DNA of 64,000 nucleotides from an uncultured Pseudomonadota bacterium. GTDB lineage: Bacteria; Pseudomonadota; Gammaproteobacteria; Burkholderiales; SG8-39. Below the pieces are notes generated by a model. It was not told where the DNA came from. It did no database searches and was given only the letters and a program-made list of their open reading frames with translations. Where the stretch lies: the NCBI GenBank assembly GCA_903829815.1, contig CAIKRR010000014.1:1-64000 (forward strand), read 5' to 3'. A program made the position numbers and the translations under genes. Of the stretch, positions 9,735 through 19,209 are shown piece by piece (the stretch's first letter is position 1; each line of letters begins with the position of its first letter).

Positions 9735-11332
9735 GCGTCGAGCGAACGTCCCTTGAGGGCGAACAGGCCTTGCGGGCGTCGCTGGATGAATACGATGATG
9801 AAGACGAGAACCGCGATCTTCGCGAGTACGGCGCCCGACCAGGCTTCGAGAAGCTTGTTGGCAAAACCCAGGCCCAGTGCCGCATAGACAGTGCCCGCAA
9901 GCTGGCCCACACCGCCAAGTACCACCACCATGAACGAGTCGACGATATAGCCCTGCCCGAGTTCAGGGCCGACATTGCCGATCTGCGACAGACCGCAACC
10001 GGCAAGACCGGCAATGCCCGAACCCAGCCCGAACGCCCAGGTATCGATGCGTGCGGTCGCCACGCCGACGCAGGATGCCATCGTGCGATTCTGCGTGACA
10101 CCGCGCACGAAGAGACCCAGGCGGGTACGGGTGAGCGTCAGCGACACGGCCCCGAGAACCACCAGCGCAAAACCGATGATGATGATTCGGTTCCAGGGCA
10201 GCACCAGATTGGACATGAGCGCCACGCCACCTGACATGAAGGCCGGATTCTCGACCTGCACGTTCTGTGCACCAAAGAGGGAGCGAACGCACTGGATGAG
10301 CATGAGACTGATGCCCCAGGTGGCGAGCAGCGTCTCGAGGGGGCGGCCGTAGAGGAATCGGATCACCAGACGCTCGAGCAGCATGCCGACCAGCGCAGCC
10401 GTCACGAAGGCCACCGGCACGGCCAGCAGCGGATACCAGTCGAACCAGGCCGGCAGATGCGTACGAAAGAGCGACTGGACGACATACGTGGCGTACGCGC
10501 CGATCATCATCAGTTCGCCGTGCGCCATGTTGATGACGCCCATCAGGCCGTAGGTGATCGCCAGGCCCAGGGCCGCGATGAGCAGGATCGACCCCAGACT
10601 CAGCCCGGCAAAGACGAGTCCCACGCGCTCGCCCCAGGCAAGCCGTGACTCGATCGATCGCAAGCTCGACGCCGCAGCAGCCCGCAGATCACCATCGGGC
10701 TCTGCCCAGGTGCCATCGGCGTTCTTCACCGTCAACGGCAGCAGCAATTTCTTGGCGTTGGAGCCCCCTGCCTCACCCAGCTTGATGATGGCAGCCATGC
10801 GCTGTGCCGTGTCACCGGTGCGAATTTCCATCGACGCGGCCACCCCTTCGAGCAAGCCACGGATTTCACTGTCCTGCTCGGCAGCAAGTGCCTTCTTCAC
10901 AAGGGGGAGCATCGCATCGTCCGCACCATTCACCAGCGTGCGGGCAGCCGACAGGCGGTCGGCGCGTTCGGTAGAGAGCAGTTTCAACACCGCGAGTGCG
11001 TCGGCCAGTTCACGACGCATCCGGTTGTTCACCACGAGATCTTCGTGGTCGTCGGGCAATGCCGGCAGTACCTCGGCAGTAACAGCATCGACAATCCGAC
11101 CGCCGCTCGTGATCAGGGCTCGAGAACCGGAGGCCTGCAGATCACCATCGGCGAACGCCTGCAGCAGGGGAGCCACGGCCGGGTCACCGGACACCACGAG
11201 TTCCGTGATCGCCTGGGACTTTTCATCACTGTCGCCGGTCATGAGACGCCCGACGAGACCGGCATCCAGAGCCTGGGCCTGCGCGCAGAACACCAACAAC
11301 AGACCTGCGCACCAGCCTTGAATCTTCGCCAT
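9731..11332 (-). CDS. urtB: Urea ABC transporter permease UrtB
   Basis: 533 residues. An N-terminal signal peptide (about 1-21, ending AQALDAG) and a roughly 200-residue periplasmic helical-repeat domain precede the LivH-type membrane domain. The latter carries GLMGVINMAHGELMMIGAYATY and the GLGSGIAGLAG and GGVGQLAGT segments. The long periplasmic extension is the normal UrtB form and distinguishes it from LivH. An AAGGAAC ribosome site precedes the ATG; 59 nt separate it from urtA. Confidence 0.95.
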   Translation of the reverse strand: MAKIQGWCAGLLLVFCAQAQALDAGLVGRLMTGDSDEKSQAITELVVSGDPAVAPLLQAFADGDLQASGSRALITSGGRIVDAVTAEVLPALPDDHEDLVVNNRMRRELADALAVLKLLSTERADRLSAARTLVNGADDAMLPLVKKALAAEQDSEIRGLLEGVAASMEIRTGDTAQRMAAIIKLGEAGGSNAKKLLLPLTVKNADGTWAEPDGDLRAAAASSLRSIESRLAWGERVGLVFAGLSLGSILLIAALGLAITYGLMGVINMAHGELMMIGAYATYVVQSLFRTHLPAWFDWYPLLAVPVAFVTAALVGMLLERLVIRFLYGRPLETLLATWGISLMLIQCVRSLFGAQNVQVENPAFMSGGVALMSNLVLPWNRIIIIGFALVVLGAVSLTLTRTRLGLFVRGVTQNRTMASCVGVATARIDTWAFGLGSGIAGLAGCGLSQIGNVGPELGQGYIVDSFMVVVLGGVGQLAGTVYAALGLGFANKLLEAWSGAVLAKIAVLVFIIVFIQRRPQGLFALKGRSLDA

Positions 11333-11391
11333 CGTCAGTTCCTTGCGGGGGCCGGCAGCGCCAGCCCCCTTGCTACATCAGATCAGACCGA

Positions 11392-12669
11392 TCAGGTCGC
11401 CGACTTGCCGTCGGGTTCGTCCTTCTTCTTGTCGTTGCCGGGGATGAACGGGCTCCACGGCTGGGCCTTGACCGGGCCCTTGGTCTTCCACACGACATTG
11501 AACTGGCCGTTGGCCATCACTTCGCCGATGAACACGGGCTTGTGCAGGTGATGGTTCTTCGGGTCCATCATCGCGGTGAAGCCCGACGGTGCCTTGAAGG
11601 TCTGGCCACCCACCGCTGCAATCACCTTGTCGATGTCGAAGGTCTTGGCCTTCTCGACCGCCTGCTTCCACATGTAGATGCCGATGTAGGTCGCTTCCAT
11701 CGGATCGTTGGTGAGCGGCTTGTCGGCACCGGGCAACTTCTTCGCCTTGGCATACGCAGCCCACTTCGCCTTGAACGCATCATTTTCGGGGTTCTTCACC
11801 GACATGAAGTAGTTCCACGCGGCCAGATGGCCCACCAGTGGCTTGGTATCGACACCACGCAGTTCTTCTTCACCCACCGAGAACGCCACCACCGGCACAT
11901 CGGTTGCCTTCAGGCCCTGGTTGCCCAGTTCCTTGTAGAAGGGAACGTTCGAGTCGCCATTGATGGTCGAGACCACAGCGGTCTTTCCACCGGCCGCAAA
12001 CTTCTTGATGTTGCCGACGATGGTCTGATAGTCGGAGTGACCGAACGGGGTGTAGACCTCGTCGATATCCTTGTCGTCAACACCCTTGGAGTGCAGGAAT
12101 GAACGCAGGATCTTGTTGGTCGTGCGCGGATACACGTAATCGGTACCGAGCAGGACCCAGCGCTTGGCAGCACCGCCTTCCTTGCTCATCAGGTACTCGA
12201 CGGCCGGAATCGCCTGCTGATTCGGGGCAGCACCGGTGTAGAAAACGTTCTTCGACAGTTCTTCACCCTCGTACTGCACCGGGTAGAACAGCAGCCCGTT
12301 GAGCTCTTCGTAGACCGGGAGAACCGACTTGCGCGACACCGAGGTCCAGCAACCGAACGTCGCGGCCACCTTGTCCTGCGTGAGCAGTTGACGCGCCTTC
12401 TCGGCGAACAGGGGCCAGTTCGAGGCGGGGTCGACAACGACCGGCTCGATCTTGTAGCCCATCACGCCACCCTTGGCGTTGATTTCGTCGAAAGCCATGA
12501 GCGCTACGTCCTTGAGGACGGTTTCGCTGATGGCCATGGTGCCCGACAATGAATGCAGCACACCGACCTTGACAGTCTTCGCCTGGGCAAGCGACTCCTG
12601 GGCAGCAGTGCCCATGAGCGCGGCGGAAACCGTGAACGTCAGCGCTTTGAGAAGATGGCGCCGTTGCAT
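11392..12669 (-). CDS. urtA: Urea-binding periplasmic protein UrtA
   Basis: About 425 residues. The N-terminus RRHLLKA followed by a hydrophobic run looks like a signal peptide with cleavage near SLAQA, though the RR could hint at Tat. Then KVGVLHSLSGTMAISE, the GCWTSVSRKSVLPV block, FYPVQYEGEE, NSDSNVPFY-like INGDSNVPFYKELG and the C-terminal HHLHKPVFIGEV mark the UrtA class. The start at 12669 is preceded by GGGAGA at good spacing. It is the first gene of the urt-ure unit; the sigma-54 promoter upstream implies nitrogen control. Confidence 0.95.
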   Translation of the reverse strand: MQRRHLLKALTFTVSAALMGTAAQESLAQAKTVKVGVLHSLSGTMAISETVLKDVALMAFDEINAKGGVMGYKIEPVVVDPASNWPLFAEKARQLLTQDKVAATFGCWTSVSRKSVLPVYEELNGLLFYPVQYEGEELSKNVFYTGAAPNQQAIPAVEYLMSKEGGAAKRWVLLGTDYVYPRTTNKILRSFLHSKGVDDKDIDEVYTPFGHSDYQTIVGNIKKFAAGGKTAVVSTINGDSNVPFYKELGNQGLKATDVPVVAFSVGEEELRGVDTKPLVGHLAAWNYFMSVKNPENDAFKAKWAAYAKAKKLPGADKPLTNDPMEATYIGIYMWKQAVEKAKTFDIDKVIAAVGGQTFKAPSGFTAMMDPKNHHLHKPVFIGEVMANGQFNVVWKTKGPVKAQPWSPFIPGNDKKKDEPDGKSAT

Positions 12670-12718
12670 GTTGAATCTCCCGATAACGCGAGTTGAGGTG
12701 GAACCCTTGCAGATCCAA

Positions 12719-12734
12719 AGCAATCGGCATGCCA
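12719..12734 (-). promoter_or_regulatory. Sigma-54 (RpoN) promoter of urtA
   Basis: On the minus strand it reads TGGCATGCCGATTGCT against the consensus TGGCAC-N5-TTGCW. GG and GC are exactly 10 nt apart and only one consensus base differs. The predicted transcript start is near 12709, giving a leader of about 40 nt with a good ribosome site before urtA. This supports transcription of urea uptake and urease from an enhancer-dependent promoter. Confidence 0.75.
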
Positions 12735-12789
12735 TCCACCTGACGCGCAGCGCGAGATGCCCGGAAGCATCGGGACGCGCCATGACAAC

Positions 12790-12804
12790 GCACTGCGACT
12801 GTGC
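12790..12804. promoter_or_regulatory. NtrC-type binding site
   Basis: GCAC-N7-GTGC palindrome matching the core of the NtrC consensus (TGCACCA..TGGTGCA). It lies about 80-95 nt upstream of the predicted sigma-54 start for urtA, the usual enhancer distance. A degenerate half site follows near 12818. The rest of 12670-12903 holds no gene. Confidence 0.6.
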
Positions 12805-12903
12805 AATTATTCCCGGATACGCACCGAATTGGAACAGGGTCGACACGCAGGCGGCCAGGCGCCCCGCCCGGCGCTCGCGATGCCGCATGTCCAGGCGGGC
12901 GGT

Positions 12904-13167
12904 TCAGTATCGATTGATGTCGCTGCGCCCAGCAGTCTGGGTATCGTCCCGGCGCCGGGATACCCGTCGCATGACGACGAAGGCAACAATCGAGGCCAGG
13001 GCGAAGATCGTCAGATCGCGGTTGAGTTCGAAGCGCCCGCTGATCGCCTCGGTGAGACTGACCACGAGCGTCCCGACCGCGAAACCCAGAAAGACGAAAC
13101 TTGAAGTGACCAGTTCCACCAAACCAAGGCCCAGAGCAATCAGCAGCGATATCTGCCAGGCACTCAT
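12904..13167 (-). CDS. NfeD-like short membrane protein
   Basis: 87 residues. Two hydrophobic segments (about 5-40 and 50-66) are joined by a short loop, with a basic Arg-rich stretch and a polar tail at the C-terminus. The family partners SPFH proteins; the OB-fold domain of longer NfeD proteins is missing, as in many short forms. It begins 3 nt after the SPFH gene, so the two form a unit. Its precise role is not known. Confidence 0.75.
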   Translation of the reverse strand: MSAWQISLLIALGLGLVELVTSSFVFLGFAVGTLVVSLTEAISGRFELNRDLTIFALASIVAFVVMRRVSRRRDDTQTAGRSDINRY

Positions 13168-13170
13168 GGA

Positions 13171-14094
13171 TCAATCGCGCCCGAGCACGCGAGTGATGGC
13201 GCCACCCAGACTCGAGAGCACATCGCTCGGCACCACGAACACCTTGCCGTTGCTGCCCTGGGCGATGTCCTTCATCGCCTGCGCCTGGAGCTTGCGGATC
13301 TCGAACTCAACCGCGGTGCTGCCCCCTTGGGCGATGGCGCTCGAGAGCACGCTCACGGCATAGGCTTCGGCCTCGGCGAGGATGCGCTTGCCATCCGCTT
13401 CTTTCTGGGCCGCATAGAGCTTGCCCTCGGCCTCGAGCTGGCGAGCCTGCTTCTGCCCCTCGGCCACCAGGATGTCGGCACGGCGCTGGCGCTCGGCGTT
13501 CAGCTGCTTCTTCATGATGTCGAGTGTCTCGAGGTCGCCCACTTCAACCTCGGTGATCTCGACTCGGGTGAGCACGATGCCCCATTCGGCAGACACCGTC
13601 TCCAGTTCGGTTTCGATCTCGGCCGACAACTGGGCGCGATTTGACTGCACGCCATCAAGATCGGTCTTGCCGATCAGGCTTCGCACCGTACCTTGCACGA
13701 TGGTATCGATGGCAAGATTCACCCGCGACGGGCCACCCGGGGCGGCAAGAAAGCCCAGGCCCTTGCGATCATCGGGCCCCTCGATGCGGTAGGTGAATCG
13801 GGCTGCATCGACGACACGAAAGAGGATGGCGACCTTGATTTCGATCTGCACGTTGTCACGCGTGATCGCACGAAACTTGTCACCCGCGATCTGACGCTCG
13901 AAGATCGGCACCCGTTTCACCACGCGTTCGATGAAGGGGATGATGATGTGCAGACCCGGGCCGAGGGTGCGGTTGTACTTGCCCAGGCGCTCGATCAGTG
14001 CGGTCTGCGACTGTCGAACGATCTGCACGCCAAAGAGCACGGTCACCACGATCAGGATGGCGAAGGCGAGGATGACGACTGACAGGGAGTCCAT
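13171..14094 (-). CDS. SPFH/Band 7 (stomatin/QmcA-like) membrane protein
   Basis: 307 residues. One N-terminal membrane anchor (about 5-25) is followed by the SPFH domain (IERLGKYNRTLGPGLHIIIPF, the classic stomatin signature, near 35-55) and a coiled-coil-rich region of Ala/Glu/Arg repeats (about 190-260). The family scaffolds membrane microdomains and associates with proteases. It is paired with the NfeD-like gene. The gene starts 126 nt downstream of the bchD stop on the same strand, with no hairpin convincing enough to call a terminator between them. Confidence 0.88.
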   Translation of the reverse strand: MDSLSVVILAFAILIVVTVLFGVQIVRQSQTALIERLGKYNRTLGPGLHIIIPFIERVVKRVPIFERQIAGDKFRAITRDNVQIEIKVAILFRVVDAARFTYRIEGPDDRKGLGFLAAPGGPSRVNLAIDTIVQGTVRSLIGKTDLDGVQSNRAQLSAEIETELETVSAEWGIVLTRVEITEVEVGDLETLDIMKKQLNAERQRRADILVAEGQKQARQLEAEGKLYAAQKEADGKRILAEAEAYAVSVLSSAIAQGGSTAVEFEIRKLQAQAMKDIAQGSNGKVFVVPSDVLSSLGGAITRVLGRD

Positions 14095-14220
14095 GGCGAG
14101 GCCTGATAAGAACGTGGACCTATTGAATCACAAGCCGGCCCGACGAAGCCAGCCGTACGGCGACGCTCGCCCGGGCAGATTCCACAGCGCGCGCTGGTTC
14201 AGCGTCGCTTCAACAGCGCT

Positions 14221-16185
14221 TCAGCGTCGAGGGGGCGCCACCGCACGCCCAACCACCTCGCCGATCGCGCGCGCCTGTGCAAAGGGCATCGGCAGATACG
14301 TACCCTGAAGGGCCTGCGCCAGGGTGCGGGCAGCCGGATCCGGCCGCACCGAGGTGTCGATCAACAGACGCTGATCGGCCAGCGCGGCCAATTGCCGGGC
14401 CACCTGACGTGCTTCCTCGCCGGCCTGCTGTCGCCCGGGTTGCCCCGCACGCGTGAGGTTGGCACGACCATCGGTGAGGACGACCAGCGTGGTGCTGTCG
14501 CCTGCACGACGCACCTGAGCGATGACCCGTGCCGCCATTTCAAGTCCGCTCGCCACCGGGCTTCCACCCCCACCGGGCAGCGCCGTGAGCGAGCGTCGTG
14601 CAGCCACCAGCGACCGGGTGGGTGTCAGCAGCAGATCAGCCCCCTTGCCCCTGAAGGACACCAGGGCAACCCGGTCACGCCGCACGTAGCACTCGGCGAG
14701 CAACACTTCGACCGCCCCCTTGGCCTCCGAGAGGCGCTGCAAGGCCATCGAGCCGGAGGCATCGACCACGAACACCGTGGTATTGCCGCGCCGGCGCTTC
14801 TCGCGATGGACATGCAGATCGTCAGGACGCAGGTGAATGCGCTGCTGTCCTGCAGGGCCCGCCCCATCGCCGCCTGCGCCCTGCAGGCCTGTGGCCGCCA
14901 GCGCGGCCGCCTGCTGACGTCGCAGGGGCTGGAAGGGCACTGAAGCCCGAATCGTAGCGAGGAGGTGCAAGCGTTCACCACTGCGCGGCGCCCGGCGCAC
15001 GCTACCCACCGGCCGGCCACGTCCGCGCCCCTTGGCACCCAGGAGCCCGGCACCGCTCACACCCTGGCCTCGTCCGGCCTGCGCCGCAATGGAGCCCGCA
15101 AGCAGCGCCAGAACGCCGGGTGGCAGGCCGGCAAGCGCCGCCTCGATCAGACGCTCGCTCGCGCCATCGGGAATGGGTTTGTCGGTTTCATCGGTGGGCT
15201 CGCTCTCAGGCGGTACGGCTTCCTGCGGCGCCTCGGCGGGGACGACGGGGGGCGGTTCGGGCGGCGCCGCCTGTGCAGGGTCTTGCGCCTCGGGAGCAGG
15301 CCAAGGCTCGGGCGGGGGTTCCTCGCTGGGCGTCTCTTCGGTCTGGGTGTTGTCAGCCTGAGCCTCTTCGTTCGAGGACACCGGCATCTGCCGCGCCCGG
15401 GGCAACAGACACAGTCTGATCGCAAGCCCCAGATCATCGACCTCGACACTCTCACGGCCATGCAGTGCTGCGCTCACTCGTGCCAGGTTTGCCGCCAGCA
15501 GAGGCGCCCGCATCGAATCGATGCCGAGCGCCGCGCAGGCTTTGAGGATCTCGGCCAGGGCATCACGATCAAGGCGGACCTGGGGCCACTGGCCCCGCGC
15601 ACCGGCGATGCGGGCCGCCCATCGTTGCGCCGCCGGCAGGGTGTCCAGATCGAGCGATACCGGCCACAGACCGGCTTCATCGCGCAGATCGATCACGAGC
15701 GCGAGGCGCTCGCCAACGGCCGGCAGCAGACCTTGCTCATCGGCAAGCGATTCGTCGAGAACCACCAGCCCCATGCGTCCGTCATCCAGCGCCATCGCAA
15801 GCGGCCCCAGCAACGCCTGACCAGCACGCTCGGCCATCGCCAGCAACAAAAGGCCGCCTTCCACGTCGGCCAGCAACCCGGCGCGGCGCACCAGCCGCCC
15901 GGTACCGATGGTCCCGGCCAGTTCCATACCCTCGTGCAACTGGGTCGGATCGGTGCTGTGGTTGATGCGCCTGGGTGAGCGCTCGGACCAACGCCCGAGG
16001 AGGCCGATGAGGGCGTCTCGACGAGGACCATGCCATCCCCGAATCCACAACCCGCCAAGCGCAAGCGGTGCAGTGGCAACGGCCGCAACCGCCAGCAGCA
16101 CATCGGCAAGGAGTGCCTCTGCCGCCTCGGCGTGCTGGGCCCGGGCAGTCGACTCGCCTGCATGCGTATTGCCGGGTTCGGTCAT
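14221..16185 (-). CDS. bchD: Magnesium chelatase subunit D
   Basis: About 654 residues. With BchI it forms the ATP-driven motor that lets BchH insert Mg2+ into protoporphyrin IX. A degenerate AAA+ domain fills the first half. A linker rich in Pro and Glu (roughly 310-380) follows, then the QQAAALAATGL integrin-binding-like region and a C-terminal VWA domain with the MIDAS motif DASGSMA, FRGKGADLLL and LPGGGGSPVASGL. The start MTEPGN lies 4 nt after the bchI stop. It is the last gene of the long bchF-bchD unit. Confidence 0.95.
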   Translation of the reverse strand: MTEPGNTHAGESTARAQHAEAAEALLADVLLAVAAVATAPLALGGLWIRGWHGPRRDALIGLLGRWSERSPRRINHSTDPTQLHEGMELAGTIGTGRLVRRAGLLADVEGGLLLLAMAERAGQALLGPLAMALDDGRMGLVVLDESLADEQGLLPAVGERLALVIDLRDEAGLWPVSLDLDTLPAAQRWAARIAGARGQWPQVRLDRDALAEILKACAALGIDSMRAPLLAANLARVSAALHGRESVEVDDLGLAIRLCLLPRARQMPVSSNEEAQADNTQTEETPSEEPPPEPWPAPEAQDPAQAAPPEPPPVVPAEAPQEAVPPESEPTDETDKPIPDGASERLIEAALAGLPPGVLALLAGSIAAQAGRGQGVSGAGLLGAKGRGRGRPVGSVRRAPRSGERLHLLATIRASVPFQPLRRQQAAALAATGLQGAGGDGAGPAGQQRIHLRPDDLHVHREKRRRGNTTVFVVDASGSMALQRLSEAKGAVEVLLAECYVRRDRVALVSFRGKGADLLLTPTRSLVAARRSLTALPGGGGSPVASGLEMAARVIAQVRRAGDSTTLVVLTDGRANLTRAGQPGRQQAGEEARQVARQLAALADQRLLIDTSVRPDPAARTLAQALQGTYLPMPFAQARAIGEVVGRAVAPPRR

Positions 16186-16189
16186 GACC

Positions 16190-17293
16190 TCAGACCAGAA
16201 CTTCGTCAACCAGTCGGGCGACGCGAGCGGTCGAATCGGTATCGTCAAGCGGATCGCGACGCAAGCGGTGGCGCAAAGCCATCGGCGCCACTTCACGCAA
16301 GGTTTCAAGCGACACTTTCTTCTCGCCACGAAAGGCCGCAGCAGCGCGTGCGGCGCGCATCAGACTCAGCTCGCCGCGGAGGCCGTCGGTACCCAGTTTC
16401 AGGCACAGCATCGACAATTGACGAAGGAGTTCCTGCGACAGCGCCACCTTGGGCAGCGCTCGCCGTGCCGCGACGATGCGCTCGCGCAGCGCCTGCTGGG
16501 CTGCCTCCTCGCTCGCGAGGAAGCTCTGCGGGTCACGTTCGAAGGCCTCGCGGCGCAGCACGACCTCCATGCGCAGATCGATGTCTTTGGGTGTACGCAC
16601 CTCGACGGCAACGCCAAATCGGTCGAGCAACTGGGGGCGCAACTCACCCTCTTCCGGGTTGCCACTGCCCACCAGGACGAAGCGCGAGGGATGCACGATA
16701 CTGAGCCCCTCCCGTTCGATGCGGTTCTCGCCCGAAGCGGCCGAATCGATCAGCAGGTCGACCAGATGGTCCTCCAGAAGGTTGATCTCGTCGATGTAGA
16801 GAAAGCCTCGATTGGCGCGGGCAAGAAGTCCGGGCTCGAAACTCTTCTGGCCCAGGGTCATCAGCTTTTCCAGATCGAGCGCACCCAGGATGCGATCTTC
16901 GGTAGCGCCCAGAGGCAGATCAACGACCGGTACGGGCACCGATACCGTTGCGGTTGCCGCCACCCGTGCCGCAGCACCGGCCGCGCGAGACCGTCCGCGC
17001 CGGGATGCCGGCGCCTCGGGCCTGGGCTGGGCATCGACCGCAGGAACACAGGCCGCACACAGCCCGGCGCAGGCGCTGGGGACACATCGATAGGGGCACC
17101 CGGGCAGCGTGTCGATCTGCGGCAGAACCGCAGCCAGCGCGCGCACCGCCGTGCTCTTGCCAGTGCCCCGATCGCCCAGGATGAGAACCCCCCCCACCAG
17201 CGGATCGACCGTGGCGATGAGCAGACCGAGTTGCATCTCTTCCTGACCGACCAGCGCGGAAAAAGGATAGACCGGGCGGGATCGAGCGGTCAT
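16190..17293 (-). CDS. bchI: Magnesium chelatase ATPase subunit I
   Basis: 367 residues. AAA+ ATPase with Walker A GDRGTGKST near 40-48, Walker B FLYIDEINLL, sensor GSGNPEEGELRPQLLDRFG and VVLRREAFERDP. Between Walker A and the conserved PVPVVDLPLGATEDR there is a loop with five Cys (CPYRC..CAGLCAAC) followed by an Ala/Arg-rich insertion of about 30 residues; the Cys loop occurs in the family but the Ala/Arg part looks lineage-specific. It precedes bchD. Confidence 0.96.
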   Translation of the reverse strand: MTARSRPVYPFSALVGQEEMQLGLLIATVDPLVGGVLILGDRGTGKSTAVRALAAVLPQIDTLPGCPYRCVPSACAGLCAACVPAVDAQPRPEAPASRRGRSRAAGAAARVAATATVSVPVPVVDLPLGATEDRILGALDLEKLMTLGQKSFEPGLLARANRGFLYIDEINLLEDHLVDLLIDSAASGENRIEREGLSIVHPSRFVLVGSGNPEEGELRPQLLDRFGVAVEVRTPKDIDLRMEVVLRREAFERDPQSFLASEEAAQQALRERIVAARRALPKVALSQELLRQLSMLCLKLGTDGLRGELSLMRAARAAAAFRGEKKVSLETLREVAPMALRHRLRRDPLDDTDSTARVARLVDEVLV

Positions 17294-17324
17294 TGCGGGT
17301 GCATCTCCATCATTGAAAAGACGA

Positions 17325-18080
17325 TCAGCGCTCGTCGCGAAGCGCCCAGCGCCAGAGCAGATCGGGCTCGAAGGGCACCATGAGCAATATGTGCTCGATG
17401 AGGGCCAGCACGAGCAGACTGCCTACGAGGCCAGCGGCAGCACTCTCATACGCCGTGCCGGCAGCAAAGGCCTCGCGCAGTACGAGCGTGCTTGCCAGGA
17501 GCGTGACAAGGAAGCTCACCGGAAAGAAGCCATTGAAACGACGTTGCGAAAAGTAGGTGACCAGATACTGAAGCGAAGGCGGCAGAAACGTTTCATAGCA
17601 GTTTCTGACGCCCAGAAACAGGTTGATCTTGGCGCTCAGACGCATGACCCAGAGCACGCTCCAGGTCACGGCGGCCACGCGGTTCGGAGCGTCCCACGAG
17701 GGCAGGATCACCGCGATTCCAAGCACCAGTAACGCCAGTTCATGATGCGCGATCGCGGTGAACGCGTGCCACGCCCGCGTCCACCCGGTGACCGGCGGAC
17801 AGGGCTTGCGGTTCGGGCCGGTGATGAGCCCGAGCAGAAAGGCAAGCTCCTGCCAGCCCCAGACGAGCAATGTGGACGCGAACGCGATGTAGGCACCCGA
17901 CGCAGTGGCCTGCTCGCGAGTGGACACCACGCCGTAGAGACCCATGCCGAGCAGCACGCTGGCTGCCAGAAAGCCATGGCCTCGACGCAGGCCGCGCAGA
18001 TCGGCCAGACGCACGATCAGTCCGGTGGACAGCCACCAGACCAGGATCGTGAACGACGCAGCTGCCCAGAGTGAATGCAC
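17325..18080 (-). CDS. puhE: Photosynthetic complex assembly protein PuhE
   Basis: 251 residues with about seven hydrophobic segments. The WGWQELAFLLGLITGPNRKPCP block, the AIAHHELALL motif and SAKINLFLGVRNCYETFLPP with the YF-rich following segment are typical of PuhE (DUF3623). It helps reaction-centre/LH1 assembly and cofactor supply; the exact mechanism is unknown. It lies between acsF and bchI in the minus-strand superoperon. Confidence 0.9.
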   Translation of the reverse strand: MHSLWAAASFTILVWWLSTGLIVRLADLRGLRRGHGFLAASVLLGMGLYGVVSTREQATASGAYIAFASTLLVWGWQELAFLLGLITGPNRKPCPPVTGWTRAWHAFTAIAHHELALLVLGIAVILPSWDAPNRVAAVTWSVLWVMRLSAKINLFLGVRNCYETFLPPSLQYLVTYFSQRRFNGFFPVSFLVTLLASTLVLREAFAAGTAYESAAAGLVGSLLVLALIEHILLMVPFEPDLLWRWALRDER

Positions 18081-18096
18081 GGAGATCGACTCGCCT

Positions 18097-19209
18097 CTAC
18101 CAGCTCGGTGCCAGGCGAACGTCCTCGGGCAAGTCCTTGCGAACCACCGGAAGGAAGTAAAGCTTCACCAGGGTTGCGGCTGCCTGCGCGGCGAGTCCGA
18201 GTCGCTGGATGCCACCCACGATACCGCCGCGCGCCTTGGCATCTTCGACGGCTTGCTGGATCTCGCACAGTCGGGCCAATCCAGCGACGAAGACCGGGTG
18301 GGTGTGGTCGAGCGTGACCGGAAACACCTGCTCGGCAATGCGGCTGGTGATCGCGAACACGTGCAGACCATACGCCGTCGGATCCAGACCGAGCGCCTTG
18401 TGCATTTCGGGGCGTGTGTGATCACGCACGAACATCGTCGCGTACACCGCCAGCTGGAAGAAGCGGATCCAGTAGAGATTGAGTCCCTTCAGGAGCCCTG
18501 GCTGCGCGCGCATCATCAACGCAAACGCCTCGCCATGGCGGAACTCGTCGTTGCACCAGCGCTCGAACCACAGAAAGATCGGGTGGAAGCGCAATTCCGG
18601 ATGCTTCTCGATCTGCCGATAGATCGCGATGTAGCGCGCATAGCCGATCTTCTCCGACAGGTAGGTCGCGTAGTAGACATACTTGGGCTTGAAGAAGGTG
18701 TACTTCTTGGACTTGGTCAGGAACCCCAGGTCGACACCGATGCCGAAGTCCTTCAACCACTGGTTGATGAAGCCGGCGTGCCGTGACTCATCGCGCGCCA
18801 TATAGCCAAAGAGCGTGCGCAGGTCGGGGTTCTTCACCTTCTTGCGGATCTCGGCATAGAGCACGCAACCGGAGAATTCCGAGGTGAGCGAACTGATCAG
18901 GAACTGGCTGAACTCCTTGTAGAGTTCGGGCGGCAGGTTGGCGTAGTTGGTACCGGCCATTTCTGCGGGACGCTGAAAATGGTCGGTGTTGGTGTCCATC
19001 TCGAATTCGGCCATCAGCGCGTCCCATTCCTTGCGCACCGGCGAGACATCGACCGCATCGAGGGCCTTGAAATCGGTGGTGTAGAACCGGGGCGTCAGCA
19101 GCGTGTCCTGCGTCGCGAACTGCGTCGAATCGTTGGGCGCAGCACCCGCGTTGCGAGCCGGCGCAGCAGCTCGGGCGGCAGCCAGTGCTTCGCTTGAGTG
19201 ATCGTTCAT
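18097..19209 (-). CDS. acsF: Mg-protoporphyrin IX monomethyl ester oxidative cyclase AcsF
   Basis: 370 residues. O2-dependent diiron cyclase forming ring E of protochlorophyllide. The diiron ligands appear as [10 protein letters not shown] (first Glu region), DESRHAG and DEFRHGEA (ExxH motifs). The first 35 residues are Ala-rich and variable. In betaproteobacterial systems AcsF works with a ferredoxin-like partner (BciE), which is not in this window, nor is the anaerobic cyclase BchE. It sits between puhC (4-nt overlap) and puhE. Confidence 0.97.
   Translation of the reverse strand: MNDHSSEALAAARAAAPARNAGAAPNDSTQFATQDTLLTPRFYTTDFKALDAVDVSPVRKEWDALMAEFEMDTNTDHFQRPAEMAGTNYANLPPELYKEFSQFLISSLTSEFSGCVLYAEIRKKVKNPDLRTLFGYMARDESRHAGFINQWLKDFGIGVDLGFLTKSKKYTFFKPKYVYYATYLSEKIGYARYIAIYRQIEKHPELRFHPIFLWFERWCNDEFRHGEAFALMMRAQPGLLKGLNLYWIRFFQLAVYATMFVRDHTRPEMHKALGLDPTAYGLHVFAITSRIAEQVFPVTLDHTHPVFVAGLARLCEIQQAVEDAKARGGIVGGIQRLGLAAQAAATLVKLYFLPVVRKDLPEDVRLAPSW

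Noticed and set aside
8565-9887. 440-codon plus-strand frame opposite urtC
   Set aside because: Antisense shadow rich in His/Arg/Glu with no domain; urtC is intact with clear permease motifs.
15908-17383. 491-codon plus-strand frame across bchD/bchI
   Set aside because: Spans two real genes antisense; no recognisable domain.
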